Assembly: GCF_000316625.1 (NCBI RefSeq)
Contig: NC_019676.1
Span: forward strand, 6,218,501-6,282,500
Origin: Nostoc sp. PCC 7107
Lineage (GTDB): Bacteria; Cyanobacteriota; Cyanobacteriia; Cyanobacteriales; Nostocaceae
Direction: 5' to 3'
DNA length: 64,000 bases
The position numbers were made by a program, and so were the translations under genes. The notes under the pieces were generated by a model that searched no databases, was not told the DNA's origin, and was given only the letters and a program-made list of their open reading frames with translations. This document shows, piece by piece, positions 52,896 through 62,493 of the stretch (position 1 is its first letter; each line of letters begins with the position of its first letter).

Positions 52896-53250
52896 AAATA
52901 TAACTACGAGATATTTCAGTGCCATGAGTTTGTATCGCCATTTTTTCAGCCTTTAATTTACGTAGCCTTTCAACAACTGGATTAGGGTTGCGACTTTGTT
53001 CTTCTCTCATGCGATCGCCCCACTCTAGCCAATCTTTCAAATAAGCATCTACAGCTTGTTGATTGTGTAAGTAGTAGAGAATAGTAGTATAAACCTGCTC
53101 TAAAGTAAGTGAAGTATAGGTTTTAGCAATCTCTTCGGGAGTTTTAGCACGGAATAGGTAGTCAAATAAAATTGTTTCAATTCCTACTCTTGTACCCTGG
53201 AGTCTAATATCATCAGGTGCAAGAAAGTTAAAGTAGTCTTCAAGCTGCAT
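52870..53250 (-). CDS. DUF433 domain protein
   Basis: 126 residues from ATG 53250 (MQLEDYFNFLAPDDIRLQGTRVGIETILFDYLF); the frame runs on to 53343 without support. The DUF433 domain (about 1-75) includes KTPEEIAKTYTSLTLEQVYTTILYYLHN. It is a small HTH-like fold found in VapB45-type antitoxins and in free-standing form in cyanobacteria. No toxin partner is adjacent. The final eight codons, including the stop, lie in a MITE. Confidence 0.85.
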   Translation of the reverse strand: MQLEDYFNFLAPDDIRLQGTRVGIETILFDYLFRAKTPEEIAKTYTSLTLEQVYTTILYYLHNQQAVDAYLKDWLEWGDRMREEQSRNPNPVVERLRKLKAEKMAIQTHGTEISRSYICRLGGAIA

Positions 53251-54082
53251 AGTTCGCTGAAAATAATATGTTGATATTATTGCCTGATCGTAACATCGAA
53301 CTAATTTCAACGATTCTTGGCCACAGAAGTGGAGCGATCGCAAGTTTAATATTCTGCTCTCTAGATAAACCGAGCAAGCGATCGCGTGATCTACTATAAT
53401 AGTATTGTTTATCAGCTTTCTGTTTATAGCTTAAGAAAGCACTTACAATTCCTAACGACTGTAACAGTCATTACGCCATCGCCGCTTCACCTTTTGATAA
53501 TATCAGCCTGTGACTTGTATTACCCTCTTAACGAAAGAGACCCGTTGGCAAAACTAAAGCCACAGATGCTAACTGCTCAGAAACTAGCACAATAATTTAC
53601 AAAAGATGGGGACAGCCGCTTGCCGCTAGGGTTGGGTAACAGCATATTTTTGGGAGAGTTGGTATTCCAATGGAGATGACGCAAGCTAATACATTTACAA
53701 AATGATATCCGCGAGAGACTTGTATTGGTATAAGCATTTTCGTTAAGCTGGCAACCAAAGATACAAATTTACAGTGAACAGTAAACAGTTATCAGTTATG
53801 TCCTTAGTGAAACATCGCACTAATTAGTGGAATGGGTTGGTTGTAGGTCTCAATCCCCCACCATAAGCTTGATAACTGATAACTGATAACTGGTCTAAGG
53901 TCTGAATTGCTTATAAGCGTAATTTTGGCTATGTAGTCATCAGGCATTTGTTTTAATTAATGGCAAATGAACGCCAGTTGCGACAACGGAGGAAACCTCT
54001 GCAACGCACTTGTTTCCCCAAAATACTGGTTCCTAATGACAAAAGACTGTTTTCGACCCATACCCACTTGAATAAGATAAAA
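53251..54082. other. 832-bp intergenic region before accD
   Basis: No credible gene. It contains HIP1 sites, a tandem GATAACT heptamer array (three copies, 53871-53891), its inverse-type words near 53780, and the accD promoter. Short frames (53386-53595) look random. An accD-frame extension to 53960 has no family match. Confidence 0.45.
53871..53891 (+). repeat. GATAACT tandem heptamers
   Basis: Three exact head-to-tail copies of GATAACT, a typical Nostocales STRR. Confidence 0.85.
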
Positions 54083-55033
54083 ATGGCAAACAACGAAGAA
54101 TCACGCGGTTTAAAGTCTCTGTTTGATTGGTTTGCAAATCGAAGAAAATCAGGCTCTACCAACCTGGAACGGCAAGAACGGGAAATTGCTGATGGGTTAT
54201 GGCACAAGTGTTCTAAGTGTGGTGTTTTAACCTATACAAAAGATTTGAGAGCTAATCAAATGGTCTGCGTTGAATGTGGGCATCATAATCGGGTAGATAG
54301 TGATGAACGCATCCGCCAATTGATAGATAACAACACTTGGCAACCGATAGATGAGCATTTGCGTCCGACAGACCCCTTACAATTCCGCGATCGCAAACCT
54401 TATAGCGATCGCCTCCGGGAAACAGAAAGCAAAATCGGTCTCATAGACGCGGTGAAAACCGGGTTGGGACAAATCAACGGAATGCCCGTAGCCTTGGCTG
54501 TGATGGACTTCCGTTTTATGGGTGGTAGTATGGGTTCCGTTGTTGGCGAAAAAATCACCCGCTTAATTGAACAAGCAACTGGGCGACGTTACCCTGTAGT
54601 TATTGTCTGCACCTCTGGTGGTGCAAGAATGCAGGAAGGTATGCTTTCCCTGATGCAGATGGCGAAAATCTCCGCAGCTTTAGACCGCCATCGTGATGCT
54701 AGATTATTGTATATTCCTGTGTTGACTAACCCCACAACTGGTGGTGTAACTGCGAGTTTTGCCATGTTAGGCGATATCATTTTGGCAGAACCTAAATCAA
54801 CCATCGGTTTCGCTGGTCGGCGCGTGATTGAGCAAACCCTCCGGGAAAAACTGCCAGACGATTTTCAGACTGCTGAAGATTTGCTCAAGCATGGCTTTGT
54901 GGACGATATTGTACCCCGTACTCAGTTAAAGAATACCTTGTCCCAGCTAATTGCTTTACACCAACCAATTACAACCGCCCCTTCAATGATGTTGTGGGAG
55001 TCAATGACATTGAGTTCTACAGCAGTTGAATAA
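54083..55033 (+). CDS. accD: Acetyl-CoA carboxylase carboxyltransferase subunit beta
   Basis: 316 residues from ATG 54083 ([24 protein letters not shown]). A four-Cys zinc ribbon (CSKC...CVEC, about 43-65) precedes the carboxyltransferase domain with [46 protein letters not shown] and [11 protein letters not shown]. With AccA it transfers CO2 from carboxybiotin-AccB to acetyl-CoA, the first step of fatty acid synthesis. Confidence 0.97.
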   Translation: MANNEESRGLKSLFDWFANRRKSGSTNLERQEREIADGLWHKCSKCGVLTYTKDLRANQMVCVECGHHNRVDSDERIRQLIDNNTWQPIDEHLRPTDPLQFRDRKPYSDRLRETESKIGLIDAVKTGLGQINGMPVALAVMDFRFMGGSMGSVVGEKITRLIEQATGRRYPVVIVCTSGGARMQEGMLSLMQMAKISAALDRHRDARLLYIPVLTNPTTGGVTASFAMLGDIILAEPKSTIGFAGRRVIEQTLREKLPDDFQTAEDLLKHGFVDDIVPRTQLKNTLSQLIALHQPITTAPSMMLWESMTLSSTAVE

Positions 55034-55144
55034 AAGTAAAAAGGTAAAAGTTTAGATTTGTTTTACCTTTGATCTTTTGCCCTTCGGGTTCGGCAGTTGC
55101 TTCAAGTCGGGAAACCCGCCCAACGCACTGCCTCACCTTTTGCC

Positions 55145-56521
55145 TTATCTTCCAGGTTCTTGGACAAAAAACAGTGGGACAAGTGCGGCTAGGCGCAACA
55201 AGCCAGAGAGAGCGAATAATCCCAGTAAGCCATCCCAAATAGCAAATTGGGCGATAACACTGCCGATGGTTGTGCCTAAAGCACCGCTACCACCAGCCAC
55301 AGCCGCCGCGATCGCAAAATAAATTGACTGATTTTTAATTGGTGCGATCGCTAATTGTAAATTGTTATTACACAAATCAATGGCTGCCCAGGTCACACCA
55401 GCCAAAATATGTAAAAGTGGCAACCATAGCCAAATATCCAGTTGATTGGCATTAATTCCTAACCACAAAATTGGTGTCAGTCCTACCATAATTCCCACAA
55501 AAATTAAAATTGGCAGATTACCAACTCTATCTGCTAATTTGCCCCACCAAATCATCATCAACAAGTTAGCCCCAGCTTGCAAACTGCCGTAAAGCGTCAC
55601 CCAACTCACATCTATACCCAACGTATCCAGCATATAGAGGTTAAAAAAAGGTGCGCTCAAATGAACAGCAAACATCCATAAACTGATATAAATTAGCAAT
55701 ATTAAAAAGTTATAATTTTTCCAAATACTTGTATTAGGTAAAGAAACTAATTCATTTGTATTCTTAATAGAAGTAGAACCCAAAGAATTTTGTAATTGAG
55801 GATTAATGTCTACCTTGAAATATTGACAGCTAATGCTAACAATGCCAAACACAACCCCAATTAGCAAAACTACCCCATAACCTTGGATATTCCCGCCATA
55901 CCAATGAGATACCACTAAACCAGCTAAAGGCAGACAAATCAAATTAGTTAAGCTAACCGCACTGTTGCGAATTCCAAAATATCGGCCGCGCAATCGTCGC
56001 GGAACGATCATTGCTAACCAACTCATCCACGATGCACAACCTAACCCGCCTAAAAGATGAGTGGCTAAAACAATTAACAGAGTCATCAAAACTAACTGTT
56101 GTGAACTTATACCGCCCCAACTAAAAACAGCAATAGCGATCGCTAAAATTAGCCATACTAGGCGAGCAGTTCCATATATCCCCAGCGCATACCGAAAACG
56201 GCTCGTAGTGCGTTCTGATAAATATGCACCCAAAGGCTGAATGAGATTTACCAGCATAGGTATAGAAGATAACATCCCAAATACCACTGGACTAGCATCT
56301 AATTCCACGAGGAAATTACTGAGTAAAATACCTCCAGTAGTAATTCCAAAAACCGTTGCTAAAATAGCATCCAGCGTAGAGGCGCGTAAACTAGTACGAA
56401 TCCCATCCTTAGAAATACAGAAGACAGGTTTTTTGCTAGGAACAAGTGTAGTTGTTGGTGTAACAATCTGGGATATTTCCAGAATCGGAGAAGCAGCTGT
56501 TTCGACCTGAACAGAATCCAT
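55145..56521 (-). CDS. Major facilitator superfamily transporter
   Basis: 458 residues, 12 membrane helices in two halves with a long middle loop (about 225-255). The N-terminal cytoplasmic ~60 residues are followed by GGILLSNFLVELDASPVVFGMLSSIP. Loop 4-5 reads VPRRLRGRYFGIRNSAVSL. Substrate unknown. It is divergent from the sugar-binding-protein gene, 152 bp apart. Confidence 0.87.
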   Translation of the reverse strand: MDSVQVETAASPILEISQIVTPTTTLVPSKKPVFCISKDGIRTSLRASTLDAILATVFGITTGGILLSNFLVELDASPVVFGMLSSIPMLVNLIQPLGAYLSERTTSRFRYALGIYGTARLVWLILAIAIAVFSWGGISSQQLVLMTLLIVLATHLLGGLGCASWMSWLAMIVPRRLRGRYFGIRNSAVSLTNLICLPLAGLVVSHWYGGNIQGYGVVLLIGVVFGIVSISCQYFKVDINPQLQNSLGSTSIKNTNELVSLPNTSIWKNYNFLILLIYISLWMFAVHLSAPFFNLYMLDTLGIDVSWVTLYGSLQAGANLLMMIWWGKLADRVGNLPILIFVGIMVGLTPILWLGINANQLDIWLWLPLLHILAGVTWAAIDLCNNNLQLAIAPIKNQSIYFAIAAAVAGGSGALGTTIGSVIAQFAIWDGLLGLFALSGLLRLAALVPLFFVQEPGR

Positions 56522-56673
56522 AGTTATATTTGAAGTAACGCACCTCGGCGCAGTTTTAGGTATAATTTTTCGTTATTTTATCTTGCTTAATCTCAACAAA
56601 AGTTCAGATTTATTAAACATCTGTCCTCAGCTACAGACGATATAAGTGAAGTAAAAGCTACTGTCATCTATCC

Positions 56674-57921
56674 GTGAAAAGAATTAGCTTGTGGAGATTT
56701 TTTGGTGTAGTAATAGTGATCGCGATCGCTATTATTGGTTGTCACAGTCTACAACAACCAACAGCAAATGCCCTCAACATCAAACTTAGTGGCTGGGCTG
56801 GTTCCCAGGTTGAACAAAAGCTATTAAAACAAGTTTTGCAAGACTTTGAAGCCCAGCATCCCAACATCAAAGTTAAATACGAAGTTATTTCTGACCAATA
56901 CATGGACGTAATTAAAACTCGTTTGGTCGGAGATGCGGCTCCTGATGTATTTTATCTTGATGCCCTGGAAGCGCCTTTTTTGATGAGCCAAAATGTTTTG
57001 GAACCTTTAGATAACTACATTCAGCCAGAATTTGACATAGAAGACTTTGAAGTTACCCTTTTAGATAGTTTCAAGTATCAAAACTATATTTATGGGCTAC
57101 CAAAAGACTATTCTACGTTAGCTCTTTTTTATAACACAAAATCTTTTGCAGCCGCAGGTTTAAATAGTCCGCCAACCACTTGGTCAGAACTGCGTTCTTA
57201 TTCCCAAAAATTAACAAGCAAGCTCAACAAATATGGTTTTGGTGAATTGCCTGAATTAGCACGTCAGGCATATAAAATTAGAGCCTTTAATGGAAAAATT
57301 ATTGATGAGAACGGTTATGCAAATTTTGCCAGTCAAACTAGTTTACAAGGCTTGCAATTAGTCATCGACCAGTATCAAAAAGATAAATCATCTGCTCAAA
57401 AATCTGATGTCGGCACAAACTCAGGTAGCGAAATGTTTGGTCAAGGTAAAGTAGCGATGGTGATTGAGGGAAACTGGGCGATTCCTTACCTACAAGAAAC
57501 ATTTCCTCAACTCGAATTTGCTACAGCCGAATTACCTACGATTAATAATCAAAAAGGCACAATGGTGTTTACTGTCGCCTATGTCATGAACAAGCAATCT
57601 CAGCATAAAGCCGCCGCTTGGGAGTTGATTTCTTATCTGACTGGTAAAGCGGGAATGCAAAAATGGACAGCCACAGGATTTGCATTACCAACACGAAAAT
57701 CCGTAGCGCAAAAGTTAGGCTATGACAAAGATATTCTGCGAAAATCATTAGTTGCAGGAGTGAGTTATGCGACACCTTGGCAAGTTGGGAAATATCCCCA
57801 AGCAATTATGAATAATTTTGATAATCAGTTTGTCAGTGCTTTGTTAGGACAACAACCATTACAGCAAGCGATGTTACGGGCGCAGAATTCGGCAAATCAG
57901 CAAATTAAAGTGATGGAGTAA
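56674..57921 (+). CDS. Sugar ABC transporter substrate-binding lipoprotein
   Basis: 415 residues from GTG 56674. The lipoprotein signal ends AIAIIGC (Cys about 23). It has the family 1 extracellular solute-binding fold: LSGWAGSQVEQKLLKQVLQDFEAQHPNIKVKYE, DVFYLDALEAPFL, GLPKDYSTLALFYN. This pattern is found in maltose- and glycerol-3-phosphate-type importers; the ligand is not evident. Two matching permease genes lie 2.7 kb downstream, beyond an inverted AAA+ gene. No ATPase subunit is encoded nearby; a shared MsmK/UgpC-like ATPase is likely. Confidence 0.92.
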   Translation: MKRISLWRFFGVVIVIAIAIIGCHSLQQPTANALNIKLSGWAGSQVEQKLLKQVLQDFEAQHPNIKVKYEVISDQYMDVIKTRLVGDAAPDVFYLDALEAPFLMSQNVLEPLDNYIQPEFDIEDFEVTLLDSFKYQNYIYGLPKDYSTLALFYNTKSFAAAGLNSPPTTWSELRSYSQKLTSKLNKYGFGELPELARQAYKIRAFNGKIIDENGYANFASQTSLQGLQLVIDQYQKDKSSAQKSDVGTNSGSEMFGQGKVAMVIEGNWAIPYLQETFPQLEFATAELPTINNQKGTMVFTVAYVMNKQSQHKAAAWELISYLTGKAGMQKWTATGFALPTRKSVAQKLGYDKDILRKSLVAGVSYATPWQVGKYPQAIMNNFDNQFVSALLGQQPLQQAMLRAQNSANQQIKVME

Positions 57922-58002
57922 TAGACTTCTAAATAAAAATTCTCTCTCTGTGTTCTCTGCATCTCTGTGGTTCGTTCAGGTTAGTGATATTAGTAATATA
58001 AT

Positions 58003-58033
58003 ATGTTGGATTAAATTTTATGTAACCCAACAT
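58003..58033. terminator. Hairpin between convergent genes
   Basis: ATGTTGG (58003-58009) pairs with CCAACAT (58027-58033). It sits between the binding-protein gene and the convergent AAA+ gene. Weak candidate. Confidence 0.35.
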
Positions 58034-58056
58034 AAATGTAAATGTTTTGAATGTTT

Positions 58057-60489
58057 CTAATCAATTTCCCATTCTACTCTCAAGGTTTCCAACTTAGGAT
58101 TTTTGACACTCAGTCGCTTACACTCTTCCAAAAATTCCTTCACCTGTTCTTGAGTCAAACTTAAACCGCCATCTTGAAGATTATCAATATAAGTAATCAC
58201 ATCTGAAGTTGTTAGATATGAATTTATCTCTTCAAGTAAGATAGCATTATTGACTTCTCGACAAACTAACTCAATATCAGATGAAGTAAATCTGCTACTC
58301 TTCTCTGCTAACATTTCAAAACTTACAGACTGATTTACATTAATTTGTGATAGATAATGCTGAAATATATCGGCTCTTTCTACTTGGTTTGGTGGAAAAA
58401 TTGGAACCTTCCAATCTAATCTGCCAGAACGTTTTAAGGCGTTATCAATGCCACTTAAATAATTAGTAGCGGCAATAACTATTACATCACTATCTTTGAT
58501 ATTATTCAGTTCAATCAATAATTGATTAATTGTGGCTCTTTGGTCAGTGTGGGAATTCTCATCATTCCGGTTAAACCCAATGCTATCTAACTCATCTATA
58601 AATAGCACAGAAGGGGCTTTTTTCTTAGCTTGGACAAAAATGTCTCGAATATTTTTCTGACTTTGACCTATCCAAACACTGATAATATCAGCCGGGGAAA
58701 ACTTAAAGAAATATCGCCCTGATTCATTGGCAAAAGCATTAGCCAGCAATGTTTTACCACATCCAGGTAATCCATAGAAAAGAATGCCCCCAATTGCACC
58801 TTTATGTCCTTTGGATTGTAATTTGAGCAGTTTATTTAATTTTTCTTTTTCCTCATTTAGTCCTTTGACTTGCCTAAAGTCCAGTTTTACTTGTTTGACA
58901 ACGGGTGTGAGTTGTCTGGTAACATTTCTTTTAACCCTATATTCAAAAGTCGGATATTCAATTTTTTCAAATGAAACAGGCACTAATTGATGTTTTTCAT
59001 AATCTGGTGTCATAACTATAATTTTAAAGTTACCACCATAGTATTCTGCTAGTTTATATTCTAAAATTTCTTTAGTCTTTTTCAGTTGATAGTAGTTACG
59101 AGCAATTTCAAATCCAGGTACTACTAACCAGACACTTTCTAAAGTATTTGGCCATACCTGAGATTTTCGCAAAATTCTCTTGATCATATCAAAAAATAGA
59201 TTGGTATCAGCAAATTCTTGATATTTGAGAGTTTCTATTTCAACAACAATTTTATTTTTGATATATACTTCTATTTTTTCGGTTTGATATTCTTCATATT
59301 CATCCTCATCTGTATTATCTTCTTCTTGGGAAGTTAACTCTACTTCACAGCCGATATGACATAATTCATATCCTAAACTTTCTAAAGTTTTGATCGCAAA
59401 ATATTTTAGATATATGTATTCAGTGCTTTCTTGCTGCCACTTCAGATGATACAAATGTTCAGGTTTTATCTTCAGTAGTAGTTGTGATTCAGCTTGAATT
59501 TGAGCTTTTTGAAGCTCTAAAAAATAATTAAGTAGAGAGACATCATCTTCATCTGTTTGGTAATAAGGAAGTTCTAATAATAGCCGGAAGTGAGATAATA
59601 TTTCTTCTTTTTTCTCAATAGCAGCTTCATGAGAATATTTACATCTCAGTGTAAAAGTAAAAGGGATTTTACTGGCAACTGTATCTACTAAATGTCCTAA
59701 ACTATCTTCTTTTTGTTGGGCTTGAATTTCTAATAATGATGGACAATGGAACAAAAGGAAAGATTGTGTAGAGTTATATTTGTTTAAAGACAAAGATATA
59801 TATTCAAATTGCTCATCAAATTTTTCTGAATCTAGTAATTCTAATCCCGTACCTCCAAGTATAACGCTCGTCATAGTTGAGCGATAGAAATGAAATATAT
59901 TAGCGCCTTTAATGGAGCTTTCTTTGTCATTTTCGCAATCATCATCAGAATCAATTATATTGGTAGGAAATTGGCGTACAGAAGTACTTGTAACCTCAGT
60001 TATTCCTTGGTATTGAAATTTTCTAATCAACTCGTAATTAAATATTTTGACAACAATATCTGAAAAAAAATCCACCTCTTGAGGGATGAGAAAAATTCCC
60101 ATAGGTTGATTTGAATCTAAACAAGACTGGAAGCGTTCATATTCTTGGTCAGAGCCAAAGTCAAATAAATAGTAAAAGAAATCATGCTTAACTTGAATCG
60201 TTTCTTTAAGCTTTTGAGAAATTACCTCAGATGATAAAAACTCTTCAGAAAGTTCTACACCTTTGAGAGAAATATCTATTTTGGTGTCTAACGGAACATA
60301 TAAATCAAAAGCTGGGTCAGCACACAGCCCTAAGTTATCAAGAATGGTATTAAAATCATCTATAAATGCTTGGCTTCGACGTTGATAACCAAACTGTTCC
60401 ATGATGGTTTTAACTCGCAAGCTTTTTTTGGCTTTACCTGTTCTTTGCAGTTCATTTTTGATAGAGCTTAAATAGGCTGTATATGACAT
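58057..60489 (-). CDS. Large AAA+ ATPase with novel N-terminal region
   Basis: 810 residues from ATG 60489, with AGGAG 7 bases upstream; a TTG five codons earlier is less likely. Residues about 1-75 look like a helical/winged-helix domain (YTAYLSSIKNELQRTGKAKKSLRVKTIMEQFGYQRRS). Residues 75-480 have no recognised family; an acidic stretch and a strand-rich part reading IEVYIKNKIVVEIETL may be nuclease-like. The C-terminal AAA+ domain has LFYGLPGCGKTLLANA, VLFIDELDSIGFNR, the sensor VIAATN and RSGRLDW, close to FtsH/Cdc48 types but with no protease motif. It lies inverted inside a sugar ABC gene set. Confidence 0.82.
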   Translation of the reverse strand: MSYTAYLSSIKNELQRTGKAKKSLRVKTIMEQFGYQRRSQAFIDDFNTILDNLGLCADPAFDLYVPLDTKIDISLKGVELSEEFLSSEVISQKLKETIQVKHDFFYYLFDFGSDQEYERFQSCLDSNQPMGIFLIPQEVDFFSDIVVKIFNYELIRKFQYQGITEVTSTSVRQFPTNIIDSDDDCENDKESSIKGANIFHFYRSTMTSVILGGTGLELLDSEKFDEQFEYISLSLNKYNSTQSFLLFHCPSLLEIQAQQKEDSLGHLVDTVASKIPFTFTLRCKYSHEAAIEKKEEILSHFRLLLELPYYQTDEDDVSLLNYFLELQKAQIQAESQLLLKIKPEHLYHLKWQQESTEYIYLKYFAIKTLESLGYELCHIGCEVELTSQEEDNTDEDEYEEYQTEKIEVYIKNKIVVEIETLKYQEFADTNLFFDMIKRILRKSQVWPNTLESVWLVVPGFEIARNYYQLKKTKEILEYKLAEYYGGNFKIIVMTPDYEKHQLVPVSFEKIEYPTFEYRVKRNVTRQLTPVVKQVKLDFRQVKGLNEEKEKLNKLLKLQSKGHKGAIGGILFYGLPGCGKTLLANAFANESGRYFFKFSPADIISVWIGQSQKNIRDIFVQAKKKAPSVLFIDELDSIGFNRNDENSHTDQRATINQLLIELNNIKDSDVIVIAATNYLSGIDNALKRSGRLDWKVPIFPPNQVERADIFQHYLSQINVNQSVSFEMLAEKSSRFTSSDIELVCREVNNAILLEEINSYLTTSDVITYIDNLQDGGLSLTQEQVKEFLEECKRLSVKNPKLETLRVEWEID

Positions 60490-60642
60490 TTTGTCTCCTG
60501 ACAATAACCAAATCTATTGTTCCCAAACTGAGATATGCAGTTAGCTTACAGAAGCGATCGCTCTCATTCCCGATGTACCATAAATAATCATGCACTACTT
60601 ATCGCTTCAACTGGGTTGTGCGGAATTAGGCGGAGTTAAGTT

Positions 60643-61536
60643 ATGTTGCAAATTAACAGACGGCAAAATCTGACAGAAAATCTGGCTGGATATCTGTTTC
60701 TCGCACCCACTATTCTGGTTTTGGGAACTTTTGTTGTATTACCCATTCTCTACGCCGTTTTTCTGTCGTTACACAAAGTCCAACTTCTCGGCGAAATTGA
60801 ATATGAGTTTATCGGCTTTCACAATTTCAGCCGCTTAGTTGAAGATGAACGCGTTTGGATTGCTTTAAAAAATACGGCGGAATACGTGGCTATTGTCGTA
60901 CCTAGCCAAACTCTTTTGGCTTTGGTTTTGGCAGTAACTCTCAACTCCGGGATTCGTGGGAAGAATTGGTGGCGCATTCTCTACTTTTTGCCCACAGTGA
61001 CTTCTTCCGCCGTGCTGACACTGATTTTTATGTGGATTTATAACACGGATGGGCTACTGAACGATGGTTTAGCTTTTGTGGGTTTACCTACTTATAACTG
61101 GTTAGGTGATCCATCTGTGGCACTGAAAGGCATCATGATGATGAATATTTGGTCAACTGCGCCGTTTTATATGGTGATTTATCTTGCGGCGTTGCAAGAT
61201 ATTCCCCAAAAATTGTACGAGGCGGCAGAACTGGATGGGGCAAATACTTGGCAGCAGTTTATTTACGTAACAATTCCGTTACTCAAACCTGTAACTTTTT
61301 TTGTCGTAGCCATCGGAATTATCGGGACTTTTCAATTATTTGACCAGTCTTACATTTTTTCTGGTGGGACTGGCGGGCCGAATAATGCGACGCTGACTTT
61401 GGTGTTGCTGATTTATCAAGCAGTATTTCGCAATTTACAGATGGGTTATGCAGCGGCGATCGCATTTTTATTAGCTGTAGTAATTATCACCATAACTTTA
61501 ATTCAGCGGCATTTATTTGGAGGCGAAAAAATGTGA
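60643..61536 (+). CDS. Sugar ABC transporter permease (MalF/UgpA type)
   Basis: 297 residues, six membrane helices. GGAG lies 7 bases before ATG 60643. The EAA loop reads YEAAELDGANTWQQFIYVTIPLLKP, the site that contacts the ATPase. It forms a heterodimer with the next gene product, whose start overlaps its stop by 4 bases. Confidence 0.94.
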   Translation: MLQINRRQNLTENLAGYLFLAPTILVLGTFVVLPILYAVFLSLHKVQLLGEIEYEFIGFHNFSRLVEDERVWIALKNTAEYVAIVVPSQTLLALVLAVTLNSGIRGKNWWRILYFLPTVTSSAVLTLIFMWIYNTDGLLNDGLAFVGLPTYNWLGDPSVALKGIMMMNIWSTAPFYMVIYLAALQDIPQKLYEAAELDGANTWQQFIYVTIPLLKPVTFFVVAIGIIGTFQLFDQSYIFSGGTGGPNNATLTLVLLIYQAVFRNLQMGYAAAIAFLLAVVIITITLIQRHLFGGEKM

Positions 61537-62369
61537 CGATAATTTCTCGCATTCCTTGGCTCAAAGTACTGTTATACCTAGTGTTGACAGTTTATGGAGT
61601 TATCACTGTCATACCCTTTCTTTGGGCATTGTCGGCATCGTTTAAACCATTATCAGAGATTGTCAACGGCAGCAGTAATTTTATCCCGCAGAATTTTACT
61701 TTAGATAATTACAAGCAAATTTTTTTACAAGAACCGCTATTTTGGCGCTGGTTATTCAATAGTATAGCGATCGCCGTTAGTGTGACACTATTAAACTTGA
61801 TCTTTAACTCAATGGCGGGTTATGCCTTAGCGAGACTGCGCTTTGTTGGTAAAAACTTCTGGTTTTTCTTAATTTTGGCAGTGTTGGCAGTCCCAGCCCA
61901 AATTACCTTGATTCCCACCTTTTTGATTTTAAAGGCGATCGGTTGGCTAAATTCTTATCAAGGCATGATTGTACCGGGGATGGTGAACGCTACTTTTATC
62001 TTTATGATGCGGCAGTTTTTCGTCAATTTCCCTAGAGAATTAGAAGAAGCAGGACAATTAGACGGCTTAACTACCTGGGGAATTTTTAGATATATTGTCT
62101 TACCTTTAGCCAAACCAGCCCTAGCAGCCCAAGCCGTTTTCGTCTTCATGGGTAGTTGGAATAATTTTTTGCTCCCTGTCGTCATCTTATTTGACCCCGA
62201 AATGTTCACCTTGCCCTTGGGCTTGAACACCTTCAAAGGTCTATACATCAGCTATTGGAACTACATCATGGCCGCTTCTATGGTTTTTACCCTACCTGCT
62301 TTAAGTATATATGCTTTCTTCAACCGCTATTTTATTCAAAGTGCAGCCTTTACAGGCGGGAAAGGATAG
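61533..62369 (+). CDS. Sugar ABC transporter permease (MalG/UgpE type)
   Basis: 278 residues from GTG 61533 (ATGTGA overlap with the upstream stop). Six membrane helices and the EAA loop LEEAGQLDGLTTWGIFRYIVLPLAKPALAA. It partners the preceding permease and the lipoprotein at 56674 in sugar import. A MITE-like palindrome follows directly. Confidence 0.94.
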   Translation: MTIISRIPWLKVLLYLVLTVYGVITVIPFLWALSASFKPLSEIVNGSSNFIPQNFTLDNYKQIFLQEPLFWRWLFNSIAIAVSVTLLNLIFNSMAGYALARLRFVGKNFWFFLILAVLAVPAQITLIPTFLILKAIGWLNSYQGMIVPGMVNATFIFMMRQFFVNFPRELEEAGQLDGLTTWGIFRYIVLPLAKPALAAQAVFVFMGSWNNFLLPVVILFDPEMFTLPLGLNTFKGLYISYWNYIMAASMVFTLPALSIYAFFNRYFIQSAAFTGGKG

Positions 62370-62379
62370 TTTTATAAAA

Positions 62380-62473
62380 TAGGACTTACGCATTCATGAC
62401 AAAAAACTAAGCTTTTGCGATTACTTCGCTTCGCTCGTAATGACGTAAAATCTTAGTCCGTGCGTAAGTCCTA
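62380..62473. mobile_element. 94-bp MITE-like palindrome
   Basis: TAGGACTTACGCA (62380-62392) and TGCGTAAGTCCTA (62461-62473) are perfect 13-bp inverted ends. Inside is a second hairpin (ACTTCGCTTCGCTCG). It is a non-autonomous repeat that may also stop transcription from both convergent operons. Confidence 0.75.
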
Positions 62474-62493
62474 ATATTCATAAAAAACTAGTA

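Noticed and set aside
53386-53595. Plus-strand ORF of 69 codons
   Set aside because: No ribosome site or family features; intergenic repeats surround it.
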